64,000 nucleotides of DNA from Comamonas sp009360615 (GCF_035784015.1 NZ_JALKOW010000001.1), one strand, 5' to 3'; numbered from the stretch's first letter, positions 38,476-47,032 are shown. The notes: generated from the sequence alone by a model not told the origin. Program-made: numbers and translations.

Positions 38476-39261
38476 CTACAAGCAAAGCTCCACTAGCATC
38501 AAAGTATCTTGATCGAGCACTGAGACTTTGATGTGCTTCCCAAGAATGCGCGCATCAAGTGCACGTACAGGCGCAGACCAACCCGATTCCGGACCGTGCG
38601 TAAGCTTCTTTTTTAACCGCTTGCCGATAGTCTTAGCTCCTTCTACTGTCACAACGAAGTGCATACAGTCGATGCGTGTGAGCTCATCGCTGAACATTGC
38701 ACGTAGACACGCTATGACTTTTGAGAGATCTTTGTCGCTGCGCCAAGAGTTTTCTACTTCGATCCACGTCAGCTGCTCGCTTCCTGCGATTAGATCAGGA
38801 ATTTTTTGCAGCTCTTGCCCGTCCAAGCGATATGTGAAGCTTGGCAGCGGACAGTCGCCTGTTCGCACTTGTAGTTCTGTAAAAATTTCATCAGAAGGCC
38901 AAGCGACATACACGCTATTGCATGCAGTCCGGTGATCGTGCGCATGCCGCAAGTAATCACGCGCATGCAACTTTTCGGCAACCAGCGGCATACCGTGCTC
39001 GCGCGCAACTTCAGCACCTGCGGTCGTCAATGCATAGAGCAGCTCGTAGTTCACTCTGTTGATCCCATTGCCGTCTCGCTTTGCAACGATCCAGCGTCGT
39101 GCCAAAAGCCAGCGCAGTGTTCTTCCGATCATCTTTCGCGTTGATAGATCGCAGCGTCCACAGACGCCCTTTGCAAGCTGCCGCGTGCTTGCGTAGCCCA
39201 TGACAGAAAGCAACTGGACTACATGTCGTCGGTATGCTGCGCCAAGTTCTCGTTTGTTCAT
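38476..39261 (-). CDS. Winged-helix protein with a degenerate PD-(D/E)xK-like motif (replication-relaxation type)
   Basis: About 261 residues from ATG 39261, preceded by AGGAAGGATGAA. The first 90 residues are helical and winged-helix-like (AAYRRHVVQLLSVMGYASTRQLAKGVC and RKMIGRTLRWLLARRWI). The middle has IPDLIAGSEQLTWIEVENSWRSDKDLS: the PD and IEVE positions fit a nuclease fold, but the catalytic Lys is replaced (ExE, not ExK), so it may bind DNA without cutting. This pattern is seen in replication-relaxation and mobilisation-type proteins of mobile elements. It is probably not cotranscribed with the GIY-YIG gene, because 330 non-coding bases separate them. Confidence 0.6.
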   Translation of the reverse strand: MNKRELGAAYRRHVVQLLSVMGYASTRQLAKGVCGRCDLSTRKMIGRTLRWLLARRWIVAKRDGNGINRVNYELLYALTTAGAEVAREHGMPLVAEKLHARDYLRHAHDHRTACNSVYVAWPSDEIFTELQVRTGDCPLPSFTYRLDGQELQKIPDLIAGSEQLTWIEVENSWRSDKDLSKVIACLRAMFSDELTRIDCMHFVVTVEGAKTIGKRLKKKLTHGPESGWSAPVRALDARILGKHIKVSVLDQDTLMLVELCL

Positions 39262-39439
39262 TTCATCCTTCCTGGAAGCTGATGCTTCGTATAGCTCCCG
39301 AGGCGGAAACATGAATTTTGCACAGCCTCTTTTTGTTCCAGAATGAGCCTGCAATCAAGCTGCTTTTTTGCACTTCTGTCGGGCAACAGGGCTAGGCTGG
39401 ACTAACTCTAACGTCGGACAATACGCCCACCCTATTCGC

Positions 39440-40010
39440 ATACATGCACCCAGCCGTGTATGCATGCACCCATTGCAAAGCAACGCAAACAGCCTGCGGC
39501 ACTCTAAAGAGTGCCGTTGAAACCAGGGCTTCTCCCTGGTTGGGTCGCCGCACGGGCTTAACGGGCTGGACGCCCTACCCATGCTCATCGGCTAGGGCCG
39601 ATGCGCCCTGCGGCCCCTTCGCTGCGCTCGGGCAAACGCCTTCTACATGCGCTTTGCAGCGCACCGCAGACTCGCACCGCAAGCGGGCTCGTTCTGCTTT
39701 CCGAACGCATTTGCCCGACCGCAGTCGGGGCCGGGGCTGTACGCCCCCGGATCTACGGCAACGCGGCTGGAGCCGCTCTCGGCTAGGGCCTCGTGCCTTG
39801 CCCGGCTCCCCCGCTGGTGCGCATCCCGCCCTGGGGGGCGGGATGCTGCTCCGGGCGCCTGCCCTGTGCAGCCGTGCCGGCGCTCTCCGGCCCTGGGGGG
39901 CCTGCGCGGAGCGTCCGCCGATTCTCGGCGTTCTTGCTCCTTACCCGCATCCTGCCGCTTTCGTACAGCGGTCGTTATGCATGCTTCACAATGGCCGACA
40001 ACTGCCTTGA
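39440..40010. other. Hairpin-rich non-coding block at the right end of the island
   Basis: No gene fits this GC-rich stretch; all six frames give cysteine/arginine/proline-rich text. It contains four strong stems: CGGCACTCT/AGAGTGCCG (39497-39516), AACCAGGG/CCCTGGTT (39521-39541), CATCGGC/GCCGATG (39586-39603), GCATCCCGCC/GGCGGGATGC (39821-39846), and a longer-range pair 39629-39639 with 39707-39717 (one mismatch). A structured RNA or a single-strand or double-strand origin would explain the density, in line with the HUH Rep-like gene. Confidence 0.6.
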
Positions 40011-40160
40011 GGCCGCTATCCACGACACTTTTTTGGTGGTTTGCATAGCCCCTGACGCAGGCACTAAGATGCGGAAAATTTTCTACACAGAGCTTCTACA
40101 CACAAGCATTTCATTTGAGTCCTAAGGTTTTGATATACAATAGATGAATCGAGAGGGTAC

Positions 40161-40181
40161 CGAATCCCACCCTCTCCGCCA
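40161..40181 (+). repeat. attR: duplicated tRNA-Ser 3' end
   Basis: Identical in 21 positions to 27179-27199. A TATACAAT box lies upstream at about 40134-40141, and tRNA-Arg begins two bases after the repeat. Confidence 0.9.
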
Positions 40182-40183
40182 AT

Positions 40184-40260
40184 GCGGCTGTAGCTCAGCT
40201 GGATAGAGTACTTGGCTACGAACCAAGGGGTCGTGGGTTCGATTCCTGCCAGCCGCACCA
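40184..40260 (+). tRNA. tRNA-Arg (ACG), copy 1
   Basis: A 77-base tRNA with encoded CCA: acceptor arm GCGGCTG/CAGCCGC, anticodon loop CTACGAA in a CTTGG/CCAAG stem (ACG), T arm GTGGGTTCGATTCCTGC. It is identical to the copies at 56396 and 56621. It starts two bases after attR, so before integration it probably followed tRNA-Ser directly. Confidence 0.96.
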
Positions 40261-40266
40261 AACGTT

Positions 40267-40297
40267 AAGCCTCAGAGTAGAAATACTCTGAGGCTTT
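40267..40297 (+). terminator. Terminator of tRNA-Arg copy 1
   Basis: GCCTCAGAGTA and TACTCTGAGGC (11 bp) around GAAA, then TTTTT. The same hairpin type follows the other two tRNA-Arg copies. Confidence 0.92.
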
Positions 40298-40384
40298 TTC
40301 GTTTCTGGCGTCTGCGGGAGACAGGCGTTTGACAGAAAGGCCCGGCCACCGCAGTGTCCGGCCGGGCCTTGATCAGGTCTTGCT

Positions 40385-41350
40385 CTATACCTGCATCCCT
40401 GCACTGGCCAGAACGGCCAGGGCGCAGGAGGCGATGCGGCTGGCCACCGAATCGGAGCGGCTGGTCAGCACGATGGGCACGCGCATGCCCAGCACCAGGC
40501 CGGCGCATTCGGCGTTGGCCATATAGACCAGCTGCTTGTAGATCATGTTTCCAGCTTCGAGGTTGGGCGCCAGCAGCACATCGGGACGGCCTGCGACATC
40601 GGAGACGATGCCCTTGTTGTGCGCTGAATGCAGGGAGATGGCGTTGTCGTAGGCCAGTGGGCCGTCAAAGATGCCGCCCGTGATCTGGCCGCGGTCGGCC
40701 ATCTTGCACAGGGCTGCCGCATCGATGGTGCCGGGAATGGCCGGGTTGACGGTTTCCACCGCCGACAGCAGGGCCACGCGCGGCTGGACGATGCCGATGG
40801 CCTGCGCCAGATCAACCGCGTTCTGGGCGATGTCGCGCTTTTCCATCAGGCTGGGGAAGATGTTGACCACGCAGTCGGTCATCAGCAGAGGGCGGTCGTA
40901 GCCGGGGATGTCCATGATGAATACATGGCTGGCCCGGCGGCTGCCGCGCAGGCCGGCTTCGCGCGCCACGGCCGCGCCCAGCAGATCGTCGCTGTGCAGG
41001 CTGCCCTTCATCAGAGCCCGGGCCTGGCCATCGCGGCACAGGGCTGCGGCCTGGGCGGCAGCGACGCGGGAGTCGTCCGCCGTGGCGTGGATCTCGGCGG
41101 CCGACAGATCCAGACCGGCAGAGCGAGCCGCAGCCTCGATGCGCTGGCGCGGGCCTGCCAGCAGGGGCTTGATCAGGCCGGCTTCCGCCGCCTGCATGGC
41201 CGCCTGCAAAGAGCTTGCATCGCAGGGGTAGGCCACGGCCACGGAAATCGGGCCGCGGGCCCGGGCCTGGTCGATCAATTGCTGGAGATGGGGACGCGGC
41301 GTGGCGGGCGCGTCGTCGGCGGCCACGGCAAGCGAGAGTGGGGGAGTCAT
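40385..41350 (-). CDS. pta: Phosphate acetyltransferase (Pta/Ptb family)
   Basis: A 321-residue enzyme of the phosphate acetyl/butyryltransferase family. The segments FIMDIPGYDRPLLMTDCVVNIFP, VETVNPAIPGTIDAAALCKMADRGQITGGIFDGPLAYDNAIS and PDVLLAPNLEAGNMIYKQLVYMANAECAGLVLG are diagnostic. Next to xsc, its likely job is to turn the acetyl phosphate made by Xsc into acetyl-CoA. ATG 41350 follows CCCGCAGGAGCTTTC; the longer frame upstream is rejected. It lies about 240 bases downstream of xsc on the same strand, with a repeat in between. Confidence 0.88.
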   Translation of the reverse strand: MTPPLSLAVAADDAPATPRPHLQQLIDQARARGPISVAVAYPCDASSLQAAMQAAEAGLIKPLLAGPRQRIEAAARSAGLDLSAAEIHATADDSRVAAAQAAALCRDGQARALMKGSLHSDDLLGAAVAREAGLRGSRRASHVFIMDIPGYDRPLLMTDCVVNIFPSLMEKRDIAQNAVDLAQAIGIVQPRVALLSAVETVNPAIPGTIDAAALCKMADRGQITGGIFDGPLAYDNAISLHSAHNKGIVSDVAGRPDVLLAPNLEAGNMIYKQLVYMANAECAGLVLGMRVPIVLTSRSDSVASRIASCALAVLASAGMQV

Positions 41351-41423
41351 GAAAGCTCCTGCGGGGAAGTACAAGTCCCGGCGCGAGCAACGCAGGGGTC
41401 TGGGAGTCGGCTTTCGAGGGCCT

Positions 41424-41594
41424 TGCGCTTTACCCAAGGCGCATGAAACCGGCGCGGCCCAACCGAGGGACATCGAGGAAGGGCCGCCCCGCACCGTGGG
41501 TGTCGTCCCCCTCCCCCACCCAGCGGGTAGAGAGGCACCGTGCAACGAGGGGGAAGGCGCGCAGCGCCTCAGGGGGTGTCAGACGGTGTCAGAC
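41424..41594. repeat. GC-rich intergenic repeat of the Comamonadaceae type
   Basis: Between xsc and pta lies a stretch with GGCGCGGCCCAACCGAG, GGGCCGCCCC, GTCCCCCTCCCCCACC, GAGGGGGAAGGCGCGCAGCG and CTCAGGGGGTGTC. The same blocks in the same order recur between genes in Delftia, Acidovorax and Comamonas, as I recall. It contains the hairpin AGGCGC/GCGCCT. Its left end carries GGTGTCAGAC twice in tandem (41575-41594), and the xsc stop lies inside the second copy. Confidence 0.6.
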
Positions 41595-43400
41595 AAAGTC
41601 TTTGTACTTGTCCAGCAGGCGCACGGGCTTGGACAGGGCGTCGCGGCGGAAGGGATCGCCGAGCTCGCGGGTGCACATGATCTCGATCACGCAGGTCTTG
41701 CCTTCCTTCATCTGCATGTCGATGGCTTTTTGCAGTGCCGGGCCCACGTCCTCGATGTGGTCCACCACGATGCCTTCGGCACCCATGGCCTTGGCGATCT
41801 CCGAGAAGCTTTCGCTCTCCAGTTCGCCGGCGACGAAGCGGCGGTTGTAGAAGTCCACCTGGTTCTTCTTTTCCGCGCCCCACTGGCGGTTGTGGAACAC
41901 CACGGCGGTCACGGGGATGTCGTGGCGCACGGCGGTCATGATTTCCATCATGCTCATGCCCCAGGCACCGTCACCTGCGTAGGCAATGGCCGGACGATCG
42001 GGTGCTGCGCACTTGGCACCGATGATGGTGGGCAGGGCATAGCCGCAGTTGCCGAAGCTCATGGGAGCGAAGAAGCTGCGTGGCTCGTCGAAACGCAGAT
42101 AGCTGTTGGCCACGGAGTTGATGTTGCCGATGTCGGTGGACACCATGACGCGCGGCGGCATGGCTTTTTCGAGTTCGCGCAGCACCTGGCGGGGATGCAG
42201 ATAGCTGCCGCCGGTCGGCGTGCGCTCGCCCTTGGCCTCTTCGATCATGTCCAGGCTGTAGGGGTCGCGCTCGTGGGTCCAGCCGTCGAGCTCCTTCTCC
42301 CAGGCGGCCTTTTCCGTGGCGATGGTGTCGGCGCGCGCTGCCTTGGTGGCGTCACAGCCCAGCGTCACATCGGCCAGGCGCCTGCTCAGCTCGGCCGCCA
42401 CGGCCTTGGCATCGCCGTTGATGCCCACGGCGATCTTCTTGACCAGGCCCAGGTTGGTGTGATCGGCCTCGATCTGGATGATCTTGGCGGTCTTGGGCCA
42501 ATAGTCCATCCCGTGCTGGGGCAAGGTGCCGAAGGGACCCATGCGCGAGCCCAGCGCGATCACCACATCGGCCTGGGCAATCAGCTTCATGGCGGCCTTG
42601 GAGCCCTGGTAGCCCAGGGGGCCGGCCCACAGAGGGTGCTTGGCGGGAAAGGCGTCGTTGCGCAGATAGCCGGTGGCCACAGGCGCGCCCAGGCGCTCGG
42701 CCAGCTGCCGGGCTTCTTCCACGGCATCGCCCATGACCACGCCGCCGCCGGCCAGGATCACCGGGAACCTGGCGGTCTTGAGCAGCTCCACGGCGGCCTG
42801 CAGGCTGGCCTCGCCGCCATGGCCGCGGTCCACGCGCATGGGCTTGGGAATCTCGCACTCGATCTCGCCGTAGAAGTAGTCACGCGGAATATTGAGCTGG
42901 GTCGGGCCCATCTCGGACATGGCGCGGTCGAAGACGCGGCCCGTGAACTCGGCCATGCGCTTGGGGTTGCAGACATGGCCCTGGTACTTGGTGAACTCCT
43001 GGAACATGGGCAGCTGATTGGCTTCCTGGAAGCCGCCCAGGCCCATGCCCATGGTGCCGGTCTCGGGGGTCACGATCACCACCGGGCTGTGCGCCCAGTA
43101 GGCTGCGGCAATCCCGGTCACGCAGTTGCTGATGCCGGGGCCGTTCTGGCCGATCACCACGCCGTGGCGACCCGAGACGCGGGCGTAGCCGTCGGCCATG
43201 TGCGCCGCGCCTTGCTCGTGCACCACCGGGATGAGGCGAATGCCCGCAGGGGCGAAGATGTCCATGGCATCCATGAAGGCGGAGCCCATGATGCCGAACA
43301 TCTCGCTGACGCCATTGGCGACGCAGGTTTCCACGAACGCTTCCGAAGGGGTCATCTTGTGAACGCCTTCAACCACTTTACGATTGTCCGTTGCAGCCAT
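41589..43400 (-). CDS. xsc: Sulfoacetaldehyde acetyltransferase
   Basis: A 603-residue ThDP-dependent enzyme that splits sulfoacetaldehyde with phosphate into acetyl phosphate and sulfite. The N part has the ThDP glutamate E62 in VVHEQGAAHMADGYARVSG; the C part has the cofactor motif YAGDGAWGMSMMEIMTAVRHDIPVTAVVFHN. The GPGISNCVTGIAAAYWAHSPVVIVTPETGTMGMGLGGFQEANQLPMFQEFTKYQ block is the Xsc signature that separates it from acetolactate synthase. A purine-rich GGAGACAGAG precedes the ATG. It is divergent from an IclR gene and followed by pta. The product sulfite must be exported or oxidised by genes not visible here. Confidence 0.95.
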   Translation of the reverse strand: MAATDNRKVVEGVHKMTPSEAFVETCVANGVSEMFGIMGSAFMDAMDIFAPAGIRLIPVVHEQGAAHMADGYARVSGRHGVVIGQNGPGISNCVTGIAAAYWAHSPVVIVTPETGTMGMGLGGFQEANQLPMFQEFTKYQGHVCNPKRMAEFTGRVFDRAMSEMGPTQLNIPRDYFYGEIECEIPKPMRVDRGHGGEASLQAAVELLKTARFPVILAGGGVVMGDAVEEARQLAERLGAPVATGYLRNDAFPAKHPLWAGPLGYQGSKAAMKLIAQADVVIALGSRMGPFGTLPQHGMDYWPKTAKIIQIEADHTNLGLVKKIAVGINGDAKAVAAELSRRLADVTLGCDATKAARADTIATEKAAWEKELDGWTHERDPYSLDMIEEAKGERTPTGGSYLHPRQVLRELEKAMPPRVMVSTDIGNINSVANSYLRFDEPRSFFAPMSFGNCGYALPTIIGAKCAAPDRPAIAYAGDGAWGMSMMEIMTAVRHDIPVTAVVFHNRQWGAEKKNQVDFYNRRFVAGELESESFSEIAKAMGAEGIVVDHIEDVGPALQKAIDMQMKEGKTCVIEIMCTRELGDPFRRDALSKPVRLLDKYKDFV

Positions 43401-43534
43401 CTCTGTCTCCTTGAAAATTTGAAACCTATGGTTCCGAAAAAAGAAATAACGATGTCAGTCTATGGCATTTTTTTGTTTTTGTGCAAGTAAATTTCTTTTT
43501 ATGGAATAAATTGACTCGAAAAATGGAAATTAAT
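43401..43534. promoter_or_regulatory. Divergent control region between xsc and the IclR gene
   Basis: This 130-base gap is markedly AT-rich compared with the flanks. It must hold the promoters of both xsc and the IclR-cobS-cobT unit, and a probable IclR site. I cannot name an operator from the sequence alone. Confidence 0.5.
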
Positions 43535-44359
43535 ATGATCGGCAACGATATGAAGCACAGCGAAGAAACCCCCTCGGCTCGCCTGGACGGAGACACGCCC
43601 AATCTGCGTTTGTTCGCGCTGCTGGAAGCCGTGGCGCAAAAGAGCCAGCCCTTCACCCTGCAAACCATGGTGGAAGAGACAGGGTTGCCCAAGCCGACCA
43701 TGCACCGCATGCTTGCGCAGCTGGAGGGCGCCGGAATCCTGCAAAGAGACGGCAACGGCCGCCACTACGGCACGGGGCAGCGGCTGATGCGGCTGGCGGA
43801 GAACGTGCTGCTCAACAACACCACGCATGGCGCGCGCCATGCGGTGCTGACCCAGCTGGTACGCGAGCTCGGCGAGAGCTGCAACATCACGGCTTTCTCG
43901 GGCAGCGAGGTCCTGTATCTGGACCGCGTGGAGACGCCGGCGCCGCTGCGCTTTTATCTGCACCCGGGCTCGCGAGTGCCCGCGCACTGTTCGGCCACGG
44001 GCAAGCTGTTCCTGAGCCAGATGTCGCCCGCACAGCGCCGCCGGCTGCTGGCCAATGTGCCGCTGGAAACGTTCACCGGCAATACGTTGACGACCTTCGA
44101 GGCGCTGGATCAGGAGCTCGATCAGGTGCGGGCGCAGGGCTATGCCTTCGACAACGAGGAGTTCCTGCCCGGGCTGCTGTGCCTTGGCGTGCTGGTGCCA
44201 GCGCCCCAGGGCAACTCCAATATGGGGCTTGCCGTGCAGGCACCCATCATGCGTTTTTCCAAGGAGAAGGCCTTGTCCTTTCTTCCCAAGCTGCAGGCGG
44301 CCGTCGCGGCGATCGCCCGCATTAACGATGACGTTCCACCGGAAGCCGATGATGACTGA
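43535..44359 (+). CDS. IclR-family transcriptional regulator
   Basis: About 274 residues. The N-terminal winged helix is PNLRLFALLEAVAQKSQPFTLQTMVEETGLPKPTMHRMLAQLEGAGILQRDGNGRHYGTG; the effector domain has the typical GSEVLYLDRVETPAPLRFYLHPGSRVPAHCSATGKLFLSQM and FDNEEFLPGLLCLGVLVPAP. Possible starts are ATG 43523, 43535 and 43550; 43535 has a GGAAAT nearby. It is divergent from xsc, so it probably controls it, and overlaps cobS at its 3' end. The sensed ligand is unknown; sulfoacetaldehyde or taurine would fit. Confidence 0.9.
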   Translation: MIGNDMKHSEETPSARLDGDTPNLRLFALLEAVAQKSQPFTLQTMVEETGLPKPTMHRMLAQLEGAGILQRDGNGRHYGTGQRLMRLAENVLLNNTTHGARHAVLTQLVRELGESCNITAFSGSEVLYLDRVETPAPLRFYLHPGSRVPAHCSATGKLFLSQMSPAQRRRLLANVPLETFTGNTLTTFEALDQELDQVRAQGYAFDNEEFLPGLLCLGVLVPAPQGNSNMGLAVQAPIMRFSKEKALSFLPKLQAAVAAIARINDDVPPEADDD

Positions 44360-45335
44360 CCTGAGCCTGCTGCAGCCCACCCGCACCGTCAGCGTGCGCG
44401 ATGTATTTGGCATCGACACGGACATGACCGTGCCGGCTTTTGCCGAGCGCAGCGAGCATGTTCCCGCCATTGACAAGGCCTACCGCCTGAATCCGCAGGT
44501 GACGCAAGCCATTTTGGCGGGCTTCTCGCACAACCGGCGCGTCGTCATTCAGGGCCTGCACGGCACGGGCAAATCCACACATATAGAGCAGGTGGCGGCG
44601 AGGCTGAACTGGCCCTGCGTGCGCGTGAATCTGGACGGTCATGTCAGCCGCCTGGATCTGGTGGGCAAGGACAGTATCGTGCTGCAGGATGGCAAGCAGG
44701 TGACCCAGTTCCAGGAAGGCATCCTGCCCTGGGCGCTGCAGCGGCCCGTGGCCATGGTGTTTGACGAGTACGATGCCGGACGCCCCGACGTGATGTTCGT
44801 CATCCAGCGGGTTCTGGAGCGTGAGGGCAGCTTTACCCTGCTCGATCAGAAGCGAGTGATTGAGCCGCATCCCTGCTTTCGGCTGTTTGCCACCATGAAC
44901 ACCCTGGGCCAGGGCAATCTCAACGGGCTCTATCACGGCACTCAGCAGCTCAACCATGCCCAGCTTGATCGCTGGAATCTGGTCACCAGTCTGAACTATC
45001 TGCCCCCGGCCGAGGAAGCGGCCATCGTGCTGGCGCGCGTGCCGGAGCTGGCCACGGCCGACGGGTGCCGCAAGGTGGACGCCATGGTGGCGCTGGCCGG
45101 GCTGACGCGCAAGGGCTTTGCGGTGGGCGATCTGTCCTTGCTGATGTCTCCGCGTACGGTGATTAGCTGGGCCGAGAACATAGCCATCTTCCACGACCTG
45201 AAGCTGGCCTTCGAGCTGTCGTTCCTCAACAAATGCGAGCCTGCCGAGCGCGACATCGTGCGCGAGTATTTCCAGCGCTGCTTCGCCCAGGAGCTGGCGC
45301 AACCTGAAGAACCAGTACTGGCGTTGCTGGCATGA
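44349..45335 (+). CDS. cobS: CobS-like AAA+ ATPase
   Basis: About 328 residues closely resembling CobS of aerobic cobaltochelatase: VRDVFGIDTDMTVPAFAERSEHVPAID, then AILAGFSHNRRVVIQGLHGTGKSTHIEQVAARLNWPCVRVNLDGHVSRLDLVGKD with Walker A at 69-77, and Walker B VAMVFDEYDAGRPDVMFVIQRVLE. The end contains MSPRTVISWAENIAIFHDLKLAFELSFLNKCE. CobS forms ATPase rings with CobT that drive cobalt insertion by CobN. The start (ATG 44349 or 44352) lies inside the end of the IclR gene, and the stop overlaps cobT. No cobN or other cobalamin gene is in the window. Confidence 0.9.
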   Translation: MMTDLSLLQPTRTVSVRDVFGIDTDMTVPAFAERSEHVPAIDKAYRLNPQVTQAILAGFSHNRRVVIQGLHGTGKSTHIEQVAARLNWPCVRVNLDGHVSRLDLVGKDSIVLQDGKQVTQFQEGILPWALQRPVAMVFDEYDAGRPDVMFVIQRVLEREGSFTLLDQKRVIEPHPCFRLFATMNTLGQGNLNGLYHGTQQLNHAQLDRWNLVTSLNYLPPAEEAAIVLARVPELATADGCRKVDAMVALAGLTRKGFAVGDLSLLMSPRTVISWAENIAIFHDLKLAFELSFLNKCEPAERDIVREYFQRCFAQELAQPEEPVLALLA

Positions 45336-47032
45336 GCACCGAGACCTCCGGCCCTGCCTCGCTGTCTCGCATGGAGGTCTGGGGCGGCGCCATGCTGCGC
45401 GCGGTCACCGGCGACGCCAGCCTGCAATGGAGCGGCCAGACGTTGTACCGCGGCACCACGCCCATACCCCAGGCGGCGGCCCACCATAGTCAGGTCCCGG
45501 TGCAGCAGACGGATCAGCGCGGCCTGCTCGACAGCATGGGGCTGCGTCTGCAGTGGAGCGACCAGGCCCTGTTTCAGGCCCATCTGCCGCAAGACCCGGT
45601 GGAGCGCATGGTGTTCGAGCTGCTCGAGCAGTTGCGTGTGGAGAGTCTGGTGCCCGAGGCCTGGCCCGGAGCGCGCGAGAACATGCGCCAGCGCTTTGTG
45701 AACTGGTGCCAGGCATTCGTGGATTCCGGCCTCACGGAAAGCAGCCTGGGCATCTTGCTGTTCGCAGTGGCCATCACGGGCTGGAGCCGGTTGACAGGAC
45801 ACGAGATACCGGAGCGCATGGCCGATCTGGTGGAGTCCACGCGGATGTCCATGGCTTCCCCGCTGGGCCGGCACTGGGATCGGCTGCGGCGCTTCAGAGA
45901 CCGGCAGCAGCAGTTTGTCGAGCCTGCCCTGGCCGTCAGCCGCTGGGTTGGCATGGCGGTGCGTGCGGCGCAGGAGGATGCGCCGCGAGGTGCCGGCGGC
46001 CCCAGGCGGCGCAGCAGTTTTGCCCTGCCTCTGCACTTTGAATCCCAGAGTCAGGACGGCATGCCCGTGGCGCAAAGCGGCGATAGCCGGGCCTGGGCCG
46101 GAACCGCGCAAAGCTACCGGGTCTTCACGCGCGAGTTCGATAGGGAGGTGCAGGCCGCTGAGCTGATCCGTGCGCTGCAGCTGGCCCAGTTCCGGGAGCA
46201 GATGGACGAGGAGCTGGCGCGTTCGGGATTGCAGCAGGCCGGGCGGCTGGCGCGCTATCTGCGACAGCGCCTGGCCAGCACGCAGCGCAATGGCTGGAAC
46301 TTCGGGCTGGAGGAAGGCCATCTGGACGGCAGCCGCCTGTCCCAGCTGGTGACGGACCCGCAGCAGCGCGCGATCTTCAAGGACGAGATGCAGCGTCCCG
46401 TCAACGAGACCGCCGTCACGATTCTCATGGACTGCTCGGGTTCCATGAAAACCTTTGCCAGGCCCCTGTCGCTATTGCTCGATGTGCTGGGGCGGTCGCT
46501 GGAGATGGCTGGGGCGAGCGTGGAGATACTGGGTTTTTCCACGCAGGCCTGGAATGGCGGCAGAACGCGCCGCCGCTGGCAGCGCGCGGGCCAGCCCCAG
46601 TTTCCGGGGCGTCTCAACGAGCGTCTGCACATTGTCTTCAAGGACGGGACCAAGCCCTGGCGTCATGCCCGGCACGGCATTGCGGCGCTGCGCAAGCCCG
46701 ACATCTTTCGTGAAGGCATCGACGGCGAGGCCGTGGAATGGGCGTGCCAGAGGCTGCGTGCAAAGACTGCGCAGCGTCGCATCCTGCTTGTGGTCTCCGA
46801 TGGCTGTCCCATGGATACGGCGACCCATCAGGCCAATGACGAGCATTATCTGGATCAGCACCTGCGGCAGGTGCTTGCAGCCCAGGAACGCATGGGTGGC
46901 GTGAAGGTCTGCGCCCTGGGCGTCGGGCTGGATCTGGGAGTCTTCTACCGTCAAAGGCTTGCCGTCGATCTGCAGAACGATGTCGACGAGGCCTTGCTGT
47001 TTTCGGTGGCCGAGATGCTGTGCCGACGATGA
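45332..47032 (+). CDS. cobT: CobT-like protein with VWA domain
   Basis: A 566-residue protein. The C-terminal 230 residues are a von Willebrand A domain with the MIDAS motif D367-C-S-G-S in ILMDCSGSMKTF, and the CobT-type run EILGFSTQAWNGGRTRRRWQRAGQPQFPGRLNERLHIVFKDG and GEAVEWACQRLRAKTAQRRILLVVSDGCPMDTATHQ. The N part (1-300) is the CobT helical region but has only a weak acidic linker. It overlaps cobS by ATGA. In the cobaltochelatase, CobT bridges CobS and CobN. Here it sits between xsc/IclR and the taurine transporter, so the pair may serve another metalloenzyme. Confidence 0.85.
   Translation: MSTETSGPASLSRMEVWGGAMLRAVTGDASLQWSGQTLYRGTTPIPQAAAHHSQVPVQQTDQRGLLDSMGLRLQWSDQALFQAHLPQDPVERMVFELLEQLRVESLVPEAWPGARENMRQRFVNWCQAFVDSGLTESSLGILLFAVAITGWSRLTGHEIPERMADLVESTRMSMASPLGRHWDRLRRFRDRQQQFVEPALAVSRWVGMAVRAAQEDAPRGAGGPRRRSSFALPLHFESQSQDGMPVAQSGDSRAWAGTAQSYRVFTREFDREVQAAELIRALQLAQFREQMDEELARSGLQQAGRLARYLRQRLASTQRNGWNFGLEEGHLDGSRLSQLVTDPQQRAIFKDEMQRPVNETAVTILMDCSGSMKTFARPLSLLLDVLGRSLEMAGASVEILGFSTQAWNGGRTRRRWQRAGQPQFPGRLNERLHIVFKDGTKPWRHARHGIAALRKPDIFREGIDGEAVEWACQRLRAKTAQRRILLVVSDGCPMDTATHQANDEHYLDQHLRQVLAAQERMGGVKVCALGVGLDLGVFYRQRLAVDLQNDVDEALLFSVAEMLCRR

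Noticed and set aside
39497..39846. Possible CRISPR array
   Set aside because: The stems differ from each other and no regular repeat-spacer pattern exists.
39444..40125. Several overlapping frames of 60 to 190 codons
   Set aside because: Each is cysteine/arginine/proline-rich; the region is better explained by hairpins and has no ribosome binding sites.
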